Source: Codonopsis lanceolata
Lineage: Eukaryota > Streptophyta > Magnoliopsida > Asterales > Campanulaceae
NCBI GenBank assembly: GCA_013146195.2
Contig: CM028377.1
Coordinates: 2,666,001-2,730,000, forward strand
Length of the DNA stretch: 64,000 nt
Direction of reading: 5' to 3'
A model generated the notes under the pieces. It saw only the letters and a list, made by a program, of their open reading frames with translations, did no database searches and was not told where the DNA came from. Of the stretch, positions 23,708 to 35,244 are shown in pieces (positions within the stretch are counted from its first letter, which is position 1; every line of letters begins with the position of its first letter). Both the position numbers and the translations under genes were made by a program.

Positions 23708-24368
23708 GCAATTACTTGGACAAACCCATAAAAATGGGTCTCCCTACAATCAAAAAACATTGAGCCATGCCCAACACTACTGTACCATCAAATCATTTTA
23801 TCAACCAAGTTTACAACCCATTGTGTACACAAGTGTCCAATGGGCCAAGATTATGAGGACCCTCGAAAATTGAGTCTCCCACAAACATACAGAACCAGGG
23901 CAACACTTTGGATTCTACGAAAATGCAAAATAATATAAACATTTTTGCATTTGAGAATGCAAAAATTGATTTTAGTTCTACAAAAATGCAAAATAGAGAG
24001 CTGGAGGTTATCTAAAAAATGCAAAAACTGATTTTGGTTCAATATTTTGCATTGGAGAATGCAAAAATTTCATTTGATAAATATTTCCATGAATCTAACT
24101 TCTCTAGGACAGACTAGTTATTTTTGGTTAAATTTCATGTCATTTAATATTTGTTGACCGAAAATCCTTTCTAGACAGTTGGTCTAATCCCGGTCTGTAG
24201 CTTCATCCATAATAATTCATGCTAAAACAACGGAGTGGGTAAGCTTACCACCTCTTTGGCTTACCTAACTATATAAAAATGAAATAGTGCTTTATGAGGG
24301 CCTAAGGAAGAATGACAGGGGATTAAAGGGTAAAATCTTAAAATAAATACATATAATCACAATACATA
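23708..24368. other. Stretch present only in duplication copy 2
   Basis: Copy 1 passes directly from CTACATTTG to ACAAACAGTC (1261-1276), while copy 2 has about 660 extra bases. No clear TIR or target duplication was found, so a deletion in copy 1 is as likely as an insertion here. It includes repeated ATGCAAAA motifs at 23920-24070 and no gene. Confidence 0.7.
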
Positions 24369-26637
24369 ACAAACAGTCAATTATTTGTTTCTAATAGAAA
24401 GTGGAAACATAAAAATGGGAATGTAATCGACAAGAGATTTAAAGTATAACATTAATAGCAGTTTATGAGTTATGACGAACCTTTAAACAGAGAAACCACG
24501 GTCGAACAATGTTGGGTGTCATCAACTACACAAAACGGATGATCGAATTTCATAAAGATCAGTTGAAGTTTAACATAAACCGCTCCATCAAATAAATTCC
24601 AAGAATCATCGAGACCAAGCGCCATATAATCCAAAATCTGTATTCAATTGACAGCAAATCATGATTGGAAAAGTCTCTTTAACATACCAAGCATGTCTGA
24701 ATTTGTTTGAGAGAATAACAGTACCTTACTATTTGAAAGTCATGGGCTTTGACAAGACGATACATGTAAAATATTTTGTAGGTAAATCAAAATAATGAAG
24801 GTACCACAGTGACTCTTGTTTTTTTATTTTTTTATTTTTTTTATCCACCAATCATACGAATCATTAAAATTTAATGAATTTGTATTTATATTAGTAGAAT
24901 ACCTTTACAGCTTACGAGATAAATCATAATTAAAGTTCATGATTTATCTTTTTTGTAAATAGAAAGTGTCACCTATTTTGACACTATATTTATACTATTA
25001 TAACTCATAAAAAAAAAGATAAATCATTTTTAATAAGTACTTATAAAAAATAAAATAAAAAGATAAATCATGATTAAAGTTTGAGTACTTAATAATGTAT
25101 TAGCACACGACACTTATTTTTTTAAAAAAAATAAAGTTACCAGTACCACCCCAATTAACAATTTCATTAATTGCATGCTTAGGCATAAGCATAGGGGTGT
25201 GACTTTGACGATGCCATGTATGACCCTATCAAGTATCAATTAGCGGGCATCAATTTTAAAAGCCTAGTATAGCAGACAGTCCACGGGTTTGATTAGACGG
25301 GCTTTCAACAGGTATTGGGCAGACACGGGCTTTCATGGGCTTACAATTGATTGTCTTGCTTCAACCCGTCAATTCATCGTCATGATATTTTTTGGAGACC
25401 ATTATTTTGTGGGCTATAATTTAATTGTCATTTAGCCCATCAATTCATTGCACAATTATTCAAGATCAATATAAAAATATATTACAAGTACTAACTTTAA
25501 ATGTATTATGTATGCACACAAATAATTTCTAGAGATTATGTTTGAAATTACAACCTTAAAAGTCCTAACTTCAAATGTAAGCCAACAATAAATTAAAGTC
25601 TTAAATATTATTCATAAAACATTTCCCTTAATTCATCAACTTAAGTTTACCAAACAATAATCAATTACATCATTTTCAACATTTTTCTCACTAGTTTCTG
25701 TTTCCATTTCTAGAAAATAAAATAAAAAAGTAAGACAAAACACAAAAAACCCATTTTAGGCAAAAAAAAAAAAACACACGAACAAATCAGTCGAGAGGTA
25801 ACAAATTTGTGGCCCTGAACAGAATAATAATTTACCTTAAAAAAACAACAACCAAGTACCACTTATTTAACCTAATTTAAGGACAAAAAAAGGGGGGTCT
25901 TCATTATTTTTGTTTAACTAAAAGCACTAACTACCTGAACAAAATCTTGTTTATTATTGATCAAAGTAACACTTATTTATTAACCTAATTCCGAAATTCT
26001 CAAAACAATTTTAAAAAAATTAGCCCTAACCACCTTAACAGAATCTTTGAGCATATCAATGTTTTGGAATTTAGTTCAACATCAGTGTTTTTCATAAAAA
26101 AAATGTTGAAAAATTGTATCCCCGAACAGAATTCTTAATTGTTTATTGAAATTTTGTTTTCACATTTTGGTTGAGCGTACTCTGCTCTAACACTAGCTGC
26201 TTGAAGATAGCAGCTGATGGAGAAGATGAAAGCTTTCTGTAAGAAAGAGGGGTACCTGAAGCGGCGACGGAGATGAGGGTGGGTTTGGGGAGTCCGGGAG
26301 ATCAGCTAGGCTGAAGCGGCGCGGCGAGGCTGAAGTGACGGCGAGGCTGAGGCGGCGAACTCAGTGACGGTGCCGCTAGAAAGAAGAGGAAGGCCTATAA
26401 CTCGTTGACTGAGAATTGAGAATGAAACAGGGTTTTATAATACAACACTCACAAAATTACTTGTTAAGTGGCACATGCACTTTGACACTGGTAACTACAG
26501 CTGTAAATGTGTTTTGAAATGGAACACAGATCTCACGTGCAGTTCTTACCAGCCCTATTGATTACTTTTTTTTCTTTTTTTTTGCTTTTTGGTCCCTATA
26601 CAAAAACGCATTTGTTTGTAGTGCTCGTACCAACTAA

Positions 26638-26670
<33 letters not shown>

Positions 26671-27672
26671 CAGGGTAGTCTATATAGGAAAAATTTTCCG
26701 TTAAAACTTTGTTTCCCAAAATAAAAACCCCTATTAACAAAAAAACAATTAATGAATTCTTTAATTAAATAATTCAAAAACTTCTTGGAACTTTCACCTT
26801 GAATTATCCCAATTTGCATAGTTTTCCAATTCTCGATTGTGTCGAACGGAAATGACTAAACACATTGTAAATGATAATTAGTGAAAATGAATTAGTTCAC
26901 AATCATCGTCTCCTTCTTCGTATATGATTAGCTACCTGCAACTGCAAGAAAAGATAAAGATGAACACATAATATTGTTTGACATTTTTTTCACAGTCTCC
27001 TTCCTTAACTAAACAATGATTCTTTACAACATAAACCCATCAAATATTGAAATATTATACTAAAAAAGTCAAGGAAATCAAGAAATACCCAAAATTTGAG
27101 ATGTAAAAAAACCATTGACAAATTAGAAATAGTATGGAATAAAAATCACCAGAAAAAAATTATCTTTCGAGAATTCTAAATGATTAAAACAGTTCGGAGA
27201 TTTATCTAAAAATAAAAAACAAAAATCGATGTATAAAAACTATTAACAAATTCACTGTAGATCTGAATGTCAAAAATGTTTTTTATACAAAAAAATTAAA
27301 CACAATGTTTTTATGTGATTTCATTAGATCTGAATACTCCTAGAAACATTCATTATTTTTTTACAGCAAACCTTATCATTTACAATTGCGTCTCTTATAA
27401 CATTAAATAGTCAAAACTCATTGAAACACACACCATACTATTAAACCCCAATTTTTTTTCCTAAAAAAATTTCTTTATTTTCTCAGATCTTAAATTTACA
27501 AGTCTCTAATTTTTAAATCAAAACATATCAATTTTTTTTAATTAAAAGTAGTTGCCTCCAACATTATTTTTTCTTTATTTTTGAAATTTTGTTTTTCTTC
27601 TTTGTTTTGCTTGAGTATAAGTTAATTGAAAAAATGTATGGTCTTGCGTTAAACGCACGGGTGTAAAAGTAG
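26638..27672 (+). mobile_element. Non-autonomous Helitron
   Basis: The element starts TCTATATATAT and ends with a GC-rich hairpin (TGCGTTAAACGCA, 27645-27657) about 10 bases before a terminal GTAG. It sits between a host A (26637) and T (27673), with no target duplication. Helitrons start with TC, end with a hairpin plus CTRR and insert between A and T. Only the first base of the CTRR terminus deviates. Copy 1 shows the uninterrupted site near 4650. No Rep/helicase gene is present and no cargo gene is seen in its 1035 bases. Confidence 0.85.
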
Positions 27673-28065
27673 TTTCAATAAAGTTGATCATTCCACTTAG
27701 TTATTTTATTTGTATCCTTTAAATTAATACACATGCGTCTCATGTGCATTAGGATAGGGTAAAATAATCATTTTTCCTTTTGAAAGTACACGAACCAACT
27801 ATGTAGGCAATAATAATTATTGTTATTTTTTTCATAAGGATTGTTTAAATAATATTAAACTATTTAAATATATGTTCAATATTAAAAGATTATAAAAAAA
27901 TTAGAAATTACTTAATACTAAACTATTTAAATATTATACGAATATTAATTTGTGTAGTTAATACAATGCTACAAAAAAACCTATTATAGTATAACTTGAT
28001 AATTTTAAATTTACCAACTATAATACTAACAATTCTATTTTAATATTGTTCAAAAAAATAATTAT

Positions 28066-30314
28066 ATTTTAATTAAAATAAATATTTCAATCATCTTTAT
28101 AATATTACTTAACAATTATATTTTAATTAAAGTAAATATATCAGTAATGGAAACACAAATTAATATTAGTTAAACTCCAAAATTAATACAGGAGGTTAAT
28201 TTTCATAATTTTTAGAACCCCAAGTTTCTTTCTCCTCTCTAGCATTGTCAATGGCAACCGCCGATTGGAACCTCCATCCCCCTCTTCCTCCTCTCAATTT
28301 TCCTCCTGCTTTTCTCAATTTCTGTCGCCGCAAGATCTTACACTACCATCTTCTTCATAAACTTGAAAGCTTGCAAAACCATCGTCAATGGTGACCGCCG
28401 ACCGGAATCTTTGTTCCCCTTCTTCACCAATGTTGAAGACTTTAATTGAGGAATCATCCAAGTTCAGGAAATAAAAAATGACATAAAAATATCAAGGATT
28501 GGACAAATCAAATAGAAAGAGAGAGAGAGAGAGAGAAGGCGACACGTGCCTCAAATTTTTGGCGTGTGGTTATATTCATACAACCTTGGGCGATCTAGCT
28601 GGTATCGAACCCGCAGGTATGTCTTATGTCGAAATTGGGAATGAATTTGTTGGCGAGAGACTAGTAAGACTCCGAGTAGGACTCGGTAGAGTCGAGAGAT
28701 GGGAGGAACAAGTTAGTTCGACGGAGGTAGTCGGATTGTACTAATCGGATTCCTTGACGAGCATACTGGCACCTCGTATTATTGTTGCTTTCGAGGATGA
28801 CCGATGCGAGTCCAGGAGTAGCCCAGGAAGTTGAAGTCCAGAGGACAAACGGTGCTTGGGCTAGGGTCTAGTGGGGTAAGTGGGAAGTGGAGGTGAGTGA
28901 AAGGACACCTAATTTAGGAGAGAGAAGAGGAGGAGGAATAAGAAATGGTGCATATTGATATTGGAGATAAGTACGACTAGACTATTTTACTATGTATTAT
29001 TTTGTTTTTATATATTTTAAGATTGGTCCTTATACTTTTTAAAGACAATAACTATTTTACCCTTTTATAAATACACGTGTTTGTCACGTTAGCGTACTTA
29101 ACAACCAAAAGTTGATGAAATGATCAATTGTGTACAAGTTTTCAATTTATGAACCATTTGCGATGCATATGAACGAAAAGGCAAGAACCCCGGGACCAAT
29201 TGTGTAATTTGCCCTTGATATTAAGTTGGGGACATGCCACATAGGAGCATGGTCTTTTTCACCCGGTGGTTTACTGTTCAAGTAAATCTTTTTCTAAATG
29301 TAGAGGGAGGTTTAGAAAAAAGTGCTCATTGTAGAGTCAAGGATTCACAAAACTCTAAAAAGTATTTTAGAGTTTTGTTAAAAGCGTCCATTATGATGCT
29401 TTCTCGAGGCCTAGGAATAGTAGAATAGGAAAGTGTGTTAGAGTTGGGGTAATAATTATGAGAGAGGGAGGAAATGGCGAAAGGGATAGGGACCGTTTAT
29501 GTGAAAGTGTTGGTGTAATGGTGTGCGTAGGTTGGGGTGTTAGTGTGTGCCATGTTCTGAAAATCGGTCTAGGCGCTGGGCACCACTCCACCCCCGCGAC
29601 TTAATTCAAATCGTCCACGGGAAAATCGCCACCTAATCGCCCTGATGCCGCCTACTCGTCCTAGACTCCGTTGTATCAAATCTGATGTAGCCTTCACAAA
29701 AGAGCCATTACAAACCTCAGAGAGAAGAGAGCATAGATGGAGGGGGACGGGGAAGAAAGATAAGACGAAATGGAAGACTACCAATGTTGACGACGACGAC
29801 GGCGACGGCAACAACGACACGGCGACGACGACAACAATGACAACTGACGGTGAAGATGGAGAGCGATAATACAGGGATATATCTAAGTATCAAACCCAAG
29901 AGAGGGAGATGGAGAGGAAGAGAGAGAGGTGATGGTCTTCTGCAGAAATCGATCTCCGTCTTCTGTGTTGTGCCGTCGATAATACAACCTGTGCGCATGG
30001 AAAAAGAAAAAGAAACCGTTTCTTGTTGACCTAGGCTAGGCTCTTCAGTCGATGCTTTGGGTTGGGAAATGGGATCAGTACATGGAAAGAAAGAGATATC
30101 TACCAATAAACGATCAATATTTTCAAACTTACCCTTTAACTTTTTCTTCTATTTGTTTCTTGCCCTTTTTCTTATTTAAATTAAATTCACAATTTGTAAT
30201 GTTGACACAAAATGTACTTTTTAGTACTCATATTTTTTTTTAGATTTGCATTTTATGTAATGAAATCAAATTGTAAGATTTAAATTTGTAATCTTGTAAA
30301 TTGTAATATGATCA
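28066..30314. other. Non-duplicated region without a recognisable gene
   Basis: Some parts are GC-richer and may be captured exon scraps. At 28251-28391 an ATG frame of 46 codons starts MATADWNLHPPLPPL, and another frame there encodes a signal-peptide-like hydrophobic run. GTCAATGG-x-GACCGCCGA-like sequence occurs twice (28247 and 28383). Around 29555-29700 there are repeated CGCC/ATCG motifs like a common hAT-type MITE (AAAATCGG, TAGGCGCT). At 29780-29840 there is a GAC/GGC-rich run. None supports a gene call. Confidence 0.4.
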
Positions 30315-30579
30315 TAATTAAATTGTAATGAATCACTCAATTTTTGATTTCTAAAATCAGTATAAATTATATGAAATCTATTCACAATCACATTTGTAAA
30401 AACATAGAACAATAGTTTCCAAAATGTCGCTCTTATTTATGTTAGTGAAACAGATCAATCCAAACAAGCTGTAATGGGTAATGAAAATCTGATTAGTACA
30501 AGTTTACAATGATATATTTTTATTTAAGCGGTTCTCCTTAATTTATTATTTTAATTGTTTTTCTTATTCATTTTACTTA

Positions 30580-30835
30580 CTCCCTCCGTCCCTAAATTAT
30601 CATCCTCCTTTCCTTTTTCGTCTGTCTCAAAATAATTGTCCATTTTGAAACTTTCATTTTTAAAACATCACTTTTACCACTTTATCCTTACTTTTTCACC
30701 ATACTTTAATTATGGGCCACATACACATAAGTTTTGAAGGAAACTATATATTAAACTCATATAAATAATGAAATCAATTGTTTTTTTTAATCCGTACATC
30801 GGGTTAACTAAGACGATAATTTAGAGATAAAAGAA
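30580..30835. mobile_element. Decayed Stowaway-like MITE
   Basis: The left end reads CTCCCTCCGTCCCTAAATTA, and the interior matches the better-preserved MITE at 54166-54423. The right TIR (around 30812-30830) is degraded. A shorter relic of the same insertion is at about 9400-9560 in copy 1, so this one predates the duplication. About 50 bases further on, GTGCGTTCGACGCACC followed by AAAACTAGT (30877-30905) looks like an isolated Helitron 3' end. Confidence 0.65.
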
Positions 30836-31210
30836 ATATTATTTATGTATAATTTAATTGAATAAGATATCATACGTGCGTTCGACGCACCGTGCAAAAA
30901 CTAGTCGATTATAAATTAGGTTGCAAGTGTTGAATTAAATAGGTGGAATAATAATTATGAGAGAGAAAACAAAATTTTAAATTGAGACGAAAGAGAGAGT
31001 GGAGACCAACAAAGGAAGGAAGAAAGATAAAGGAAGAGACCGTGTTAAGGCAACATTTCTAAATATGGAGGTTGGTAGGCTGGTGCTAGTTCTACGTACT
31101 GGGACTAGGGATGTGGGCAACTGAGTAGGTAATAATTATAGAGAGAGAGAGAGGAGCAAAGGAGACAGAGATTAGAGACTCATACATGAAACGGTGAAAG
31201 TGTGTGAAAG

Positions 31211-31361
31211 GAGTCCAGATCTCCTGTACTACTTGTGTGTACCACTGGTGTATAACTTTTCATCTCAATCATTACATCCCAACCATTACATCTTAACCAA
31301 TAGTTGAGATGAAAAGTGATACACCTATGGTAAACATGAGTGGTACAGGAGATCTGGACTC
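31211..31361. mobile_element. Short MULE-type MITE
   Basis: The ends read GAGTCCAGATCTCCTGTAC in inverted orientation over about 20 bases. Flanking 9-mers are GTGTGAAAG (31202-31210) and GTGTGCAAG (31362-31370), which differ at one base. An inner pair (ACTTTTCATCTCAA and its complement) extends the foldback. Copy 1 lacks the element. Confidence 0.75.
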
Positions 31362-31509
31362 GTGTGCAAGTCGGGGGTGTCAGTATGAGTGTTTCCACTC
31401 TCGAGTTTGTTTTCTTTTCCTTTTCTTCTTCCTTTGTTTGGGTAAACGACGGAGAGATGTGGAGTAAGTTTGACAGTCATCATGACAGACAAGTGTGTAC
31501 TATAAATTT

Positions 31510-31939
31510 GGTTTAATTTCACTTTTTGTAGTTGAAGTATAGCCCAATTTCACATTTGGTATCCCTGGTACCGAGGACATCAATGTTCATCAGTAACGTT
31601 ACTCATTTTAATCAGTTTTCATACTTTTCATCTATTGATCGTGAAATATTAACGTGTAACTTGCTATAGCAGGTTGGAAACCGATTAGCCTTTGAGATAA
31701 TTTCACTTTTCGTACCTCAAGTATATCATAATTTCACATTTGGTACCCCTGTTGCCAAGATCAGTCGGTTGCTAACTTGAGATAACAGGTAAGCCGTTAG
31801 ACTTTGACAGCCAAGTGACGGAAAGTACGAAAAGTGATGAAAATCACAAACGTCAGTGATGAACTTTGATGAACAAAGTAACAGGGGTATCAAATGTAAA
31901 ATTGGGTCTTACTTGTGGTATCAAAAGTGAAATTATCCC
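31510..31939. mobile_element. TIR element with a duplicated left end
   Basis: The left end has AATTTCACTTTTTGTAG...CACATTTGGTATCCC, and the right end is its complement (GGGGTATCAAATG...AAAAGTGAAATTATCCC). A second left-type end lies at about 31697-31755, suggesting one element nested in a relative. It is absent from copy 1, where the flanks join near 10730. No gene. Confidence 0.7.
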
Positions 31940-31984
31940 AATAGTATTTTATTTCTGTTTTAATCCAAAGAAAGTTGTATGTCT

Positions 31985-33205
31985 CTGATAGGCAAAAACC
32001 CCTCGTTTGGGCATCCAATTTTTCAAAAACTTATAAGACAGTTACTGAAAGTTTAAAGCTTACAATGAGATAATTAAACATTAGATAGGATGTAAGCGAG
32101 CCCATTTTTTATATGAACGTTATATTCATCCGTTAAATTATGTCATTACCTATTTTGTCCCTGTAAATACTAAACTTTTATGTGAAATTAGAAACACATA
32201 TAGTTATATATCAATAATATATGGAAAACAAATTGTCCAACAAGATTGATTCGGGTTGTACCCAGTATATGGCCGCCATGGAATCTGTAAGTCCAATTAG
32301 CAATGAGATATCAAAAATACAGAAAATAATAATAAGTAACACACGCTTGTGAGGAAGAACTCAGGCATGAACATGAGATTGCAACTAGGCATCAAAAACA
32401 GTAGCAGTAGAAGAATCATGAGTAGAACAAGAAGGTCAACCTTTTAAAACCCTAGGACCCCACAAATCCCCCAATGTCGTCAACTGTACGAAGCAAGTCC
32501 ACAAAACACCGTTGTTGTCGCCCTAAACAACATAATCTACGAAATCCAGAATATAAAAGTGAAAATCTCAACCTTAGTCAATGAATTTGAAATCTTTAGA
32601 AAGGAAAAAAAAAAACCCAAACAGTTGGAGCTATAAATTAACTGGACGGTAACTAAGTCACCTGATCGAGCAACCGTGTAGATCTTGCTGTCACCGTCGG
32701 ATTTGACAGAGGGACGAGAGCAAAGATGAAAAAGGTCGATTGAGGTTGTAGATGAAACCGTAGAGTGTGACCCTAGCGCTTGAGAGCAACTACATCCATG
32801 GCGGTGACAGTCTCACAGTGAGCGTGCTTTGTATAAGTAACGACATTAGAGATCTAGATATGCTTAATCGGAGTTCAGAAGACGCCTAATCGACGTTGGG
32901 GGTTAGTTAATGGTGATCACCAACTCATATCTAGGAACATGGGGCGACGATCACGAACTGGTTGAGTCAAAGATGGAGAGACAGTATATATATTAGGTAA
33001 TAATTGTCAATGACAAGGGGCAAAATAGATATTTGACATAATTTAACGGAAGAACATAATGTTCGTCCAAAAAATGGGCTCGCTTGCAGCCTATCTAATG
33101 TTCAGGCGTCGCATTGCAAGTTTTAAACTTTCGATGGCCGCCTTGCAAGTTTTTGAAAAGTTGGGTGGCCAAATGAGGGGTTTTGCCTCTCCAATAATAT
33201 TACTG
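31985..33205. mobile_element. Long-TIR element with captured sequence
   Basis: Inverted ends of about 180 bases lie at 31985-32160 (GGCAAAAACCCCTCGTTTGG...) and about 33030-33205. The interior has GC-richer sequence homologous to the captured frame at 10977-11318, plus leader-like DNA (32640-33000). The form is Pack-MULE-like, but I could not identify a target duplication. Copy 1 keeps only the left TIR and part of the interior (about 10770-11547) before CACTA-type DNA replaces it. Confidence 0.65.
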
Positions 33206-33570
33206 CCTCCGTGAGAATTCTTATTCGTTCTAAAATAATTATCTCGTTTATACATTTTCTTTATAAAATATTTTTTTACTTTTTATTTTTATTTTAATTA
33301 TGACTACAAGTACAAAGACTTTAAAGAAAAGTACACATTATACCTATATATATATATATATATATATATAATAGAGTTAATTGGTTTTTTTTACACGGGA
33401 AACCGTCCAAACAAAATAGGCCCAAAATATACTAAGGTCAGCCCAAAACAATTTACAATATTAATAATATAATTAATATTTTTATTCAAAATCGGGTATA
33501 TTACACTCTTACTCCCTAAAAAGTTTAATCCTCTAAACTTTACGTCAAAGAATTTGGAATACAAATTTTA

Positions 33571-34841
33571 TTGAAAAAATTTAGGGAACTTCTCTCGCAT
33601 ATCTTCTTCCAGCTCCCACGTGGCTTCTCTCTCGGTATGATTACTCCTCTGGACCTTGACATAGGGAATAGTTCGTTTCCTCAATACATGATCTTTCCGG
33701 TCAACAATTCAAACTGGCTTCTCATCATAACTCAGGTCTTCTCGAAATTTTAACCGTTCAAACTCAAACACATGATTCAGATCCAAGACATACTTCCCTA
33801 GCATTGACACATGAAATACGTTGTGCACTCCAGATAGTGTAGGTGGTAAGGCTAGTCTTAAGCGACCTCACCAACCTGTTCGAGTATTTCAAATGGTCCC
33901 ATAAACCTTGGACTAAGCTTTCCCCGAATACCAAACCTCATGACCCCTCTTGTGGGTGAGATTTTAAGGAATACATGGTCCCCCACTTCAAATTCGAGCC
34001 CGCATTGACGGTTGTCTGCATAAGACTTATGTCGGCTCTGAGCTATAAGGAGTCGTTTTCGAATCAACTACACTTTCTCCGAAGTAACTTGCACCAACTT
34101 AGGTCCTATTAGTTTCCTTTCGCCCACCTCATCCCAACATATAGGTGATCTACATTTACGTCCATACAGTGCTTCATAGGGTGCCATGCCAATACTTGCA
34201 TGGAAGCTGTTATTGTACGTAAACTCGACCAAAGGCAAGTGATCGTCCCAATTACCTTGTAAATCCAACACACACGCTCGAAGCATATCTTCCAAAGTTT
34301 GTAAAGTCCGTTCTACTGACCGTCTATGTGTGGGTGAAAAGTTGTACTCATACTCAAATTTGTACCCAATGCTTTCTATAGGCTACCCCAAAACGTTGAG
34401 GTGAATCTAGCATCACGATCTGACACTATCAAGACCGATACTCCATGCACACGAACAATCTCATCGATGTACAACTTTGCCAACCTTTCCATCGAGTCAG
34501 TAATTTAAAACGCCAAGAAATGTGCGGACTTGGTCAATCTATCCACAATGATGCAAATTGAATTATGCCCTTTTAACGTTTTGGGCAACCCTACCACAAA
34601 ATTCATAGTGATATGCTCCCACTTCCATTCATGTATCGGTAAAGACTGCAACAATCCACCAGGTTTCTGATGCTTTATCTTCATTTGCTGACATACAAGG
34701 CACTTACTCACAAACTCGGCTATCTCCCTCTTCATATTCTCCTACCAAAAGGTGTCACGCACGTCCCGATACATCTTTGTACTACCCGGGTGTATGGCAA
34801 ACCTCGAATTATGAGCGTCTTCTAAAACTTGTCTTTTCAAA
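33571..34841 (-). pseudogene. Gypsy pol 3' half: H2C2 zinc finger, integrase core, chromodomain
   Basis: Reading down the minus strand: DLKRQVLEDAH and IHPGSTKMYRDVRDTF (H2C2 region), CLVCQQMKIKHQKPGG, HITMNFVVGLP, IVDRLTKSAHFLAF, SDRDARF, ACVLDLQGNWDDHLPLVEFT, PYEALYGRKCRSP, FEVGDHVFLKISPTRGVMRF and PRFMGPFEILEQVG. It ends with a chromodomain-like RTIPYVKVQRSN and EREATWELEEDM. This identifies a Tekay/Del-like chromovirus. Lesions include a TAG between H2C2 and integrase (about 34740), frameshifts around 34300-34390, a stop near 34065 and a TGA before the chromodomain (about 33702). The first integrase aspartate is asparagine (MNF for MDF). Integrase would insert cDNA and the chromodomain would steer it to chromatin; neither can work here. 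Confidence 0.92.
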
Positions 34842-35244
34842 TCTGGCTCTGATACCATTTGTAACAACCCGAGCCCGAGAATCCGGTCCGCTACGTGCAA
34901 CCAACACACTGACCCACTGAGCACGGAGCACCTTGGGTCATCAGGCCCACCACAAGCCAACCAAAAGTCCATTGATGCTGTTAGTGCCCAGAGGTAGTGT
35001 GTAGCCACCTTATAAATCAAACACAATTCTCACACCTACCTGATGTGGGATGGGGTATTACAATCTCCCCTACTCAAATCCTTGACGTCCTTGTCAAGGC
35101 TGAATCGTACCCCGGGCAATTCAGGATTAAAGAGGTGGCTTGTTCGAGGATCAAGAGGTGGCTCCCACCTTCTGCGGTGTAGCATTTTGACCCGCACAAC
35201 ACTTTGTTCCCACATTTTTTGCCAGGACCCGCTCTGATAACAAC
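34842..35244 (-). repeat. TRIM-type LTR plus internal segment inside the chromovirus
   Basis: A 203-bp LTR (34860-35062; minus strand TGTAATACCCC ... GTTACA) is followed by AATGGTATCAGAGC, a perfect initiator-tRNA-Met primer site, which fuses directly into pol. Upstream on the minus strand, 35063-35244 is the internal part of the same TRIM family with purine tract AGTAGGGGAGAT. The family recurs at 45890-46395 and 55770-57579. Confidence 0.85.

Larger units (their letters stand above)
22410..28065 (+). repeat. Segmental duplication block I, copy 2
   Basis: This is the second copy of 1-5035, collinear and in direct orientation about 22.4 kb downstream. It differs by a Helitron at 26638-27672, an extra stretch at 23708-24368, several short indels and a longer TA run near 23192-23217. 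It preserves the empty site of the copy 1 hAT near 26528. Homology fades near 28065, just before the motif TTTTTAGAACC that both copies retain. Confidence 0.93.
30315..32764 (+). repeat. Segmental duplication block II, copy 2
   Basis: Counterpart of 9145-11547. It contains two MITEs absent from copy 1 (31211-31361 and 31510-31939). It also retains the complete long-TIR element 31985-33205, of which copy 1 has only the left part. Confidence 0.9.

Noticed and set aside
28251..28391. Small gene with signal-peptide-like start
   Set aside because: Two overlapping frames are equally open, neither continues into recognisable protein, and there is no splice context.
28499..28744. 81-codon plus-strand frame as a gene
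   Set aside because: It begins in a GA microsatellite and shows no family resemblance.
29645..29869. Asp/Thr-rich frame as a protein
   Set aside because: It arises from GAC/GGC repeat DNA, and the opposite strand is open too.
33350..33560. Region as a complete 3' LTR
   Set aside because: Only about 110 bases match the 5' LTR; the sequence beyond about 33395 is unrelated TA-rich DNA, so the LTR is truncated.
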